Source: Platycnemis pennipes (taxonomy: Eukaryota > Arthropoda > Insecta > Odonata > Platycnemididae). From it: a DNA stretch of 64,000 nucleotides. A program made the translations under genes and the position numbers. Within the stretch, counting starts at the first letter, position 1, and every line of letters starts with the position of its first letter. The stretch is taken from assembly GCA_933228895.1 (NCBI GenBank), contig OW121853.1, forward strand, positions 5,586,494 to 5,650,493. The letters are read 5' to 3'. Positions 1 to 64,000 of the stretch are shown in pieces. The notes below the pieces were generated by a model, which saw only the letters and a list, made by a program, of their open reading frames with translations, made no database searches and was not told the origin of the DNA.

Positions 1-1
1 T

Positions 2-56708
<56,707 letters not shown>

Positions 56709-57570
56709 AAAATCATGAGTGGTTCATGAATTCTGTTGCTCCTCAATTTGATGTAAGATGAGTTTGTACATGATACTGATGAGGTGATTGATGCATTATG
56801 TCATTTAATGTTGTTTAAGCATTCTTATATTTGTTTTTTGTTTGGATAATAAATATTCTGTTATAATTTTCATTTTTTCGATGTACTTGTAGAATCATAT
56901 ATAGTGACTTACAAATTGCAACGGCGTAAGGTCAAAGAAGATATATGGAAGACAATACTATAAAAACTAAGTTTCAGCATCCGAGTTGATATAATCAGAT
57001 ACAGTGTAAAAAAATTCATCTTACCTAAAACCTTTCTTCTTTAAAAGAGTTAAGAAGGTCATTGAAAAAAAACCTAACTGACAAATGGTATTATAGTTTT
57101 ATACACATGGAATTAGGACCTATAGAAATCATTATCATGTTATATTAGTTCACATGGAGGTCATGTCTTCTGGTTTTATACAAATATAGACATGTATGGA
57201 GATAACAAAACCATTCATTTCTAGATAAAGAAATGATAGAATGATATATATGTACATACACAATATTGCACTCTTTACAATGAGCTCTTCATAGCTCATA
57301 AATATGGTTCCACCAGGACTACAGGAAAAATAAGTGGGATTCCTCTACAATTTACAAAAAATAGGATATATACATATTATGCTAAATCCTCATTAAAGTT
57401 TTACTACAAATGCACAACAAGCACACCACTGCCTAGTAATTATTATCCAGTGATCATTAATTATTGGCCACGTATTATCCTCCGAGTCAGTAAACAAGCC
57501 ATGGATCACGGAAAGACTTGTACTTTTTTCAATTAGGTCTAAAATGCAAAAACCTTAGACATACAACTTT
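56709..57570. other. RINT1 3' UTR and intergenic DNA
   Basis: After the presumed poly(A) site near 56870, AT-rich DNA with no gene or repeat that I can support. Confidence 0.55.
56848..56853 (+). promoter_or_regulatory. Likely RINT1 polyadenylation signal
   Basis: An AATAAA hexamer lies 140 nt past the RINT1 stop and is followed by a T-rich stretch. This is the first good candidate for ending the transcript. Confidence 0.7.
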
Positions 57571-57577
57571 GCTACAG

Positions 57578-58260
57578 AAGAATAAGGAACAAAATAAGTT
57601 GCAAAGCTAGGAAAGCTAGAGAAATGTGGATGAAGAACCTATGTGAAGATGTACTAAACAACCTTGCATATGGAAAGGTGGAAGCTGCCTGTAGGATAGT
57701 GAGGAACCACTTCAAAGAACAAGAGGAGGACAAGACAATGAAATCATGAAGACTTCTCAGACAAGAAACTTCAATGAAATCAAAAAGAAGTCTTCTAGGA
57801 TGAATATCCATGGAGAAAAAAATTGGCAGGCTCCGTTTCACTGATGACATAGCACTCATAGCCGAGACAGAGAGAGATCTGAATGAGATTCTAGTAACCA
57901 TGGAAAGGACCATGGCCAGATATCAGCTGAAGATCAATAAGAAGAAGACTAAGATACTGGTGTACAGCAGGAGAGAAGAGGCCAAAACCAATATTAAACT
58001 AGGAAAACAAAAACTTGAAACAGAAAGGGGTGAAAGAGTTCTGTTACCTGGGAAGCCGAGTAACCAACGATGGATGAAGCAAGAAAGAAATAGTGAGTAG
58101 AATAGCCCAGGCAAAGAGGGCATTCTATCAAAAGAAGAATCTATTTAGAGCTGGAAATACAAGCATAGAAGTAAGGAAACAATTCATCAGAGCTTACATC
58201 TAGAGAATGTTTCTTTATGTCAGTGAGGCATGGACAGCAGCGGGGTACACGCTCTCGAAT
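57578..58260 (+). pseudogene. LINE remnant, internally deleted
   Basis: RIRNKISCKARKAREMWMKN (57580-57640) belongs to the segment before the reverse transcriptase. At 57815 the sequence jumps to IGRLRFTDDIALIAETERDL, with the catalytic FTDD (usually FADD), and INKKKTKILVYSRREEAK, near the end of the domain. The intervening part of the reverse transcriptase is deleted. Same family as 3120-4460. Confidence 0.82.
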
Positions 58261-58399
58261 CAGCTATGCAGCACCCGGAATTTTTTCTGATGAGTGGATG
58301 ACACATTTCTGATTGGGCCCAATGGAATAGTCATGCTGGACCAATTCCTACAACAAATGAATATTCAATACCTTCTTCCTTAGGTCCTCAATAATGCTC

Positions 58400-58758
58400 A
58401 TGCAACTTGAGATTGTTGGCAATACTTGGTAGGCTGTATCTGCATTTCAGAACATTACCTTTTTTTAGGAGATCACACTCGACAATGGAAAAGGAGAAAA
58501 ACAATCAGCTTCCTTTCCTAGAGATTCTAATATGCAGGAAGAGGGATGGAAGCTTAGGGCACAGTGAGCCAACTCACACAGGCCTCTACCTCAATGGTCA
58601 CAGTCACCCTGCACAAAGAGGTATTTGCAGGACTGTAACAAATACTGTATTTGCAGGACTATTCAACAGAGCCAAATTAATTGCAAATGACGAGAGCATT
58701 TCATTGGATTTGAAACCCACCATATTTCCGCCATTTCAGGAAGGATCGAACGAATCCT
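58400..58758 (+). pseudogene. Penelope-like element reverse transcriptase fragment
   Basis: NQLPFLEILICRKRDGSLGH followed by EPTHTGLYLNGHSHPAQRG and FNRAKLIANDESI matches the C-terminal part of Penelope-type reverse transcriptase: LPFLDVL(V/I)xRKxDGxLxHxVYRKPTHTxLYLN, HPAQKRxV, RAxxIxDxESL. A small deletion removes the VYRK segment. The GIY-YIG endonuclease domain is absent. Confidence 0.82.
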
Positions 58759-59703
58759 TCAGTGCTCTAAATCCACAAATGCAATGAACATCAGTTTGAT
58801 ATTCTCCATTCCCTTCTCTATGAGCAGTCCAAGAGCCAATATTGCTTCTCTTGTGCCATTACTTTTCCTGAAATGAAATTGATCTTCATCCAGGAACTTC
58901 TCTGCTTTGCATTCTATTCTTCTGTAGATAATCCTTGTCAATATCTTTGAGGCATATAGTCATAAAATGTTCGCATTTTCTCCACTCTCTTCTTTTTAGG
59001 AATACGAATGATGATGTTTTTCTCGAAGTCCCTGGATATTTCTCTTGTTGAGTACATGTCAAAGATGGTTTTGTAAATATGGGTTAATGTCTTCTCTCCT
59101 GCATTTTTAATTAGTTCTGAGGGGATATCATCAATCCAGATGCCTTATTCATCCGAAGGTCTCTTAGTGCTGCGTCAAATTCTGATCTTAATATTGATGC
59201 TCCCATATCCTTTTCGACTTCCTCTTCAATCACTCCCTTGCTGAGATTGATTCCATTGTCTAACTCTTCCAGATATTCTCTCCATCTGTTCACTTTCAAT
59301 CAAAAGTTCTCCATTCTTGTCCCTTATGGCATTGCATCTTGTGCTCCGTTCCTCGAAGTAGTTCCTCATAACCCTATAGGCAGCTTCTTCCCTTCCAAGT
59401 ACAAGGTTGTTTTTTACATCTTTGCATAGGGTCTTCATCCACATTTCCTTAGCTTTCCTGGCTTTGCAACTTGTTTTGTTCCTTATTCTTTTAATAAAAA
59501 TTTTCCTTTCTTCAGTTTTTGCATTCTTGTACTTTCTCTAAATAGGTCTAAGACTTCTTCTCTACTCTAAGACTAAGGTCTAAAGCCATGATCCATGGCT
59601 TCTTTTTGGCATCTTTTCTTCTTCCATGAACTTCTTTTGCCGCTTCCTGTAGTCCACATTAAATGTTTTCCAAACTCCCGTCCACTGATTTCTCAGTGTA
59701 CAT
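58759..59703 (-). pseudogene. LINE remnant, same family, opposite strand
   Basis: Minus strand: LREAAKEV-type segment, MWMKTLCKDVKNNLVLGREE with AAYRVMRNYFEERSTRCNAI and RDKNGELL (59444-59300), RWREYLEELDN and LRMNKASG (59300-59120), then TRIIYRRIECKAEKFLDEDQ and FRKSNGTREAILAL down to FVDLE (58941-58760). It is truncated next to the Penelope-like fragment and interrupted at 59703 by a DNA element. Confidence 0.85.
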
Positions 59704-62700
59704 TAGGGTGTCCCTTATTTTGCAAAAAAAAAAATGCTGGGAATATTTTTGGGGTTCACCCCCTAAATATTTTCCATTGGGTCAGATTTACTCAATAACA
59801 AAATTTCATCTCAATTGGCCTATAATAACCCGTGCCGACTTGAGCTTGAAATTTGAATATTAGGAATAATAGGTTTTGTAGGTTAAAGTCAGGGAAAAAG
59901 CTATTGATACATGTTTCATATATGATTTTATGTTACAATTTAATACATTTTCACTCTTTAGACTATTGTTGTTTTCAGTATTCTTTAGTTTTTAGTATTA
60001 TGTGGATATTTTCTTTTCGGTGTTTCTTTCTTGCAATCTGGGTACCTTCTGCGGTGTTCTTGAACACAACACAAATTGCTTTTGCTCTTCATCTACCGTC
60101 AGTAGTCCATGAAAATCTTGCATTAATTTAACACCCCTTTCAGCACTGTCATTCACAGCTTTCAACTCCATAACTATCCTTTAGGCTTCTAAATATAAAG
60201 TGTTGCTCGTCCATGTCGAAGGACATTCTTGAATAAAACTAATGTCCAACTTCAGGCAAGAGAAAAGATCTCTGCTTTTGGATAACACAAAGTCATCTAT
60301 AGTTTTCACTGGAATGAAGATAAGACTGAATTAGGAGATTTATATTAATGAATTAAAAATTAAAGAATGGTAATCAGTATAAAATTAAACTTACCATATA
60401 ATTGTCCATCCAATTCTCCACATAGAGGAATATATCTCTTTTCCATGTGTAGATTCTCTCTGGCTAAATTTGCTACCATTTTGATTTGTACGTCTACTTC
60501 ATCATCAAAGAGTGATAGGACAGACAACTCTTCTGAGAAATACCACATATGGTGGCTAAATTTTTTTAGAGCCTCTTTTGAAATTGTGGAATCTATCTTT
60601 TCATATGATTTTAGAACTTTAAAGAAGTGGAGATCTTGATAAGGAGCTTTTACAGCTGCACTGCACTGAAGCCACGGTTTGACATAAATAGTTACAATGA
60701 ATAGAGATACATCTCTTGAGGCCTTTTTTATTTACACTGGATAATTTAAATTGTGATCTTAGCAGAAACATTTTTAAACAATAAGTAGCTCTTGCCATTC
60801 ATTGAGCTTGATGCATCACCCCAGGAGAGCATATTTTTAGTTCTTTTCCAGAGTCTCCTCCCAAAAACATTAGAGAGAGCTCTATGAGTTCACGATAATC
60901 ACCTCTCTGTGTTAGTTTATCTAATTCACTTTCATAAAAGTTTAGTATTTCCTTGATTTCCGACTCACTAAAAAACATTTCCACGTTCTCTTTGCCACTT
61001 ATTTTTAATTACATATTATGTATTAAAATTATTGGCATTGACACTTTCCCAGCTTTCCCTAAAATGTTTAAAAAGTGGTATGTTAGAACTGCTTGTTACA
61101 TCACGTACTTTACATTCAAATGCACATCGTAAAATAAGTTCATATATGTGATGATGGCACGGAAAAAACAATTCCCTGTCCAATTTTTGCTCAAGTAAGA
61201 CACATGCTCCATTAAAACATCCAGTGTTTGATGCAGTTGTGTCACAGCAGAGAATTTGTACATGGTCTTCTATACCCCAATACCATAATGCGTTCCAAAC
61301 AGCGTTCGCTTGCTCTTTACCAGGAGAATGCTGTAATTTTGGAACCCCGATGAGCTGCTCACTGTCCCCAAATCTAACAACAATTGGAAGTCTTTCTTCT
61401 TTTAATTATATAATTACCAGCCACTAATTTAGGAGTGATAAAATCTTTCGTACCGCGCCTTGTAGCATTCTGCATTGATGTACTCTCAGATGTCTCTCCT
61501 AAAAATGTACCAACATTGATTTCACCTGAACTTGCATGTGCATTATCTGAATCTTCAGATGATGAAGAAGGAGGTACAGCAGAAGATGTAAACTCTGCAC
61601 ACAGTTGTTTCTCTTTCCTTTTCTCTTCTTCTAATTTTCTTTGCCTCGCCCTTTCTTCATTATCCGCGAGCTTTTGGTCTACTCCTGCAAGGTAGCCTTT
61701 ACGTCCTGGCTCTCGCTGCCGAAGTAAAAACATCATGTCTTCTTCCAACTTGATCATTTGAAGAGCATTGGCATGTGCAATATCTAATAGATTTTCCAAA
61801 TATTTGTAAACTCCTCTTCACGATGCTTAAAAATATCTTCACACCTTTTTGCAATTTTCTCCACTCCGAATGCAAGTTAATAAGTTTTTTGTGAACAATG
61901 CTGATTAGCTCTTTTCGGAATTATTCCTTTTTTCCAAAATATCATGCACTCACGAACCACAAGATTAGCACTTACACTGACAGTTAATTTTACCTTCCGT
62001 GTGTTATAAAAAAAAAACTTCAAGCACTTGTCTATTTGATGGTAATTTGTGTCCAGTTATTTGGTGTTTAATATCTACTATTAAAAACACACGTTCCCTG
62101 GCACTACGTAATTGATGTGACATTATGTTAGATTAGCAACCCAAAAACACATATGACACGATGGATAACAAATAATGAACTGCCTGCAATGCACGTAAGG
62201 TGTCATGCATAAACTACGTTACCATTTTCGGTGACTTTCATCAACTTTGTTCTCTCCTCTCCCCACATTTCTGACTGCTGCCTTTAAAAGTTCTGTCACA
62301 AGGTCACTATTTAACCCGCAAGAAGAATAAAATGTAAGCAATTTGGTGGTAAGAAGACTTGAAACATTGTAGAGGCAATTGGTTCAGTATAATCAAGAGT
62401 TAAAGTAGAAGGTTGGCGTGTAAGAATCACCCAGCGCACCCTTCCCCATGTCCAACTTGTTGAAGCGATGTTGACAAGTAAGAAACGTAAACAGACACAT
62501 TGTAACAGCTACGGTACTTTGAGTGAACCCTCCCCATCGTTACCCACCGTAGGTTTTCTAGGCGACCACTCGCCCCCCAAAGTTGGTATCGTAGTTTCTG
62601 CACGACCCCTAAGGACAAGCTCAGGCCTCAGCGCTGGGTGGAAAATCCAGACTTGTTCTTCATGTGAGTTCGCGCTCAAGTCAAGGGTTAGAATGCTCCG

Positions 62701-62809
62701 ATCTCAACAAAATTTTGTAAATGCATGTTTTAGAGTCATTCGAACAAAATTGGAGGGTTAGCATTCAAAAATTTCAAAGTCGGAAAATAAGGGACACCCT
62801 AGTGTACAT
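59696..62809 (-). mobile_element. DNA transposon, 3.1 kb, perfect 8-bp target duplication, hAT-like
   Basis: The element is 59704-62801. Terminal inverted repeats are TAGGGTGTCCCTTATTTT (left) and the exact inverse AAAATAAGGGACACCCTA (right). The 8-bp duplication GTGTACAT occurs at 59696-59703 and 62802-62809. An 8-bp duplication is the hAT hallmark. The interior encodes a degenerate minus-strand protein of a dispersed animal family (60000-61830). Confidence 0.9.
59990..61830 (-). pseudogene. Transposase-like protein remnant of a poorly classified family
   Basis: Minus strand in order: NALQMIKLEEDMMFLLRQRE (61760), a charged coiled coil ending TRRGTKDFITPKLVA (61440), then VWNALWYWGIEDHVQILCCD running into TTASNTGCFNGACVLLEQKL (about 61300-61190). 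PCHHHIYELIL follows (about 61150), then RGDYRELIELSLMFLGG (60900), and KAVNDSAERGVKLMQDFHGL with VDEEQKQFVL (60160-60070). The DTTASNTG stretch followed by Cys/His-His resembles the hAT order DNASNM...CxxHxLNL. I know this protein type as a dispersed family in arthropods and cnidarians but cannot name its class. Several stops and frameshifts. Confidence 0.7.
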
Positions 62810-63747
62810 GTATTTAATATGAGGTAGCAGTAAATATTAAACATTTGTGCCTATAGCCGTATAATTACAGCACAAAGATATGGTGGTACTATATGCACAT
62901 ACATACATAAATAAAATCAATTAAAATATAAAAAAGGTAATGATATTTGAATTCTATGGAATAAATATCTTTTACAAACTTGGCACTGAAAGCAAGTCTA
63001 TAAGATATGCAGCCAGCTCCAGTGCCACTACCTTGAGTTCTCCTCAACACTTTGAGTTTGCAAACATCTTTTGATGTCTCACATTTGCTTTCTCGTAAAT
63101 CTTCACTTTCTGTTGGCTAGTGTGGATATTATTTTATTTGTAAAAATCCTGAAATAAGTCAATTTCATAAAAAGAATGAGCTAGAAAATCCACTATCATT
63201 TGACATTGATCAAAGTTGACATTTTTTTACCCCAACTGGTTACCAAAATAAGATAGATCTAGCAAAAAAAAACCTAGTCGGCAACACTGTTCATGGATAT
63301 AAATATATTTTCAGGGTATTATCTGAAGAATCATTTTTCTATTAACGTGGATAATTTCATTAACTTCACATCAAAAAGTCCAGCTGTGTCAGATATGTTG
63401 AGGGTGGACGTGAGGAACAAAAAGGACTCAGACGTGATCAGTCGAACGTGCATTGCAAGACTCAAGTCAAAAAGGGTTCAGCACATGCTTTATTACAAAA
63501 GGAAGAAGGATAAGAAAAAAGACAATTTAAAATACCAAGTATGAGAATGTCATTGGTTTGCTTACATAGTTCCAACAAGGTATGTCTTCTTATGTGACTC
63601 ATAAGAAGTCATGAAATTATAGGCAAGGCCACAGGTGTCCAGGTACCTACTGACGAGGAAGTGGAAGGCAGCGACTGATTGTGACATTTGCCCAGCAATG
63701 CAGGATAAAATTGATCATTTCAGGTGTACCTTTATGGAATTTGCTTT
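62810..63747. other. Intergenic DNA without recognised features
   Basis: One 83-codon + strand frame (63293-63544) with a Lys-rich end has no recognisable domain. I do not call it a gene. Confidence 0.5.
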
Positions 63748-63852
63748 CATGCATAATGAATGATGGAATAAACTTAATATTTCCACAATTATTTATCTCA
63801 CTAAATAATAATTGTGGAAATACCAAGAGTATTCTATCATTCACTATGCATG
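63748..63852. repeat. Near-perfect hairpin, about 49-bp arms and 6-nt loop
   Basis: Arms 63748-63796 (CATGCATAATGAATGATGG...) and 63803-63852 pair with a handful of mismatches. It could be a tiny foldback element or a structured RNA. No neighbour clarifies it. Confidence 0.8.
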
Positions 63853-64000
63853 GTAGCAACACAGGCAAATATCTGCCACTGGAAATATTGGCCTACATGT
63901 CATGTCCTAAGGCAACGGCCCCCGGGAATGCATCCATATGGATTTATGTTCCTTTCAAGGGTATGAAATCTTGATTCTGGTAGACAGCTCTTCCCCCTGG

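Noticed and set aside
63293..63544. 83-codon + strand frame as a new gene
   Set aside because: No domain and Lys-rich low-complexity end; no splice or start context to support it.

Overview
This is a piece of a large, repeat-filled animal nuclear genome, almost certainly an arthropod and probably an insect. It has GT-AG introns, AT-rich non-coding DNA, and piggyBac, hAT, Tigger/pogo, Copia, LINE, Penelope-like and SINE debris of the kinds common in insects. The species cannot be named from the sequence. There are no operons, CRISPR arrays or prokaryotic features.

One host gene runs through most of the window on the + strand: RINT1 (RAD50 interactor 1, Tip20/Dsl1 family). I reconstruct 13 coding exons from position 2 to the stop at 56706-56708, all with compatible phases, giving about 817 residues. 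The 5' end lies outside the window. Intron sizes are bimodal. Four introns are 71-81 nt, one of which appears to use a GC-AG splice pair. The other eight run from 0.6 to 12.2 kb and hold nearly all the transposons.

Layout. 1-840: RINT1 exons 1-4. 0.84-10 kb (intron 4): a tRNA-SINE, a LINE remnant, and a hAT transposase remnant split by a piggyBac element. 10.0-13.2 kb: exons 5-7, with a tRNA-headed foldback repeat. 13.2-24.0 kb (intron 7): a hAT-like non-autonomous element with a perfect 8-bp duplication, a Tigger remnant, a hAT element of about 2.7 kb with a perfect 8-bp duplication and a recognisable transposase, a pogo-like transposase remnant and a 5S rRNA-derived repeat. 24.1-35.0 kb (intron 8): two piggyBac remnants, a 160-bp inverted duplication, a SINE with a 12-bp duplication, a minisatellite and foldback elements. 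35-40.4 kb: LINE and unclassified transposon ORF remnants. 40.4-40.8 kb: exons 10-11. 40.8-53.1 kb (intron 11): a three-level nest (piggyBac MITE inside a Tigger inside another Tigger) and a broken Copia element. 53.1-56.7 kb: exons 12-13 and a foldback element.

Downstream of RINT1 (56.7-64 kb) are LINE and Penelope-like fragments and a 3.1-kb element with matching terminal repeats and a perfect 8-bp duplication. Its transposase-like protein belongs to a family I recognise but cannot place confidently; this is the best candidate for a little-described system. All transposase reading frames seen are broken, so none looks active. Homology calls are from memory of family motifs, without database searches.
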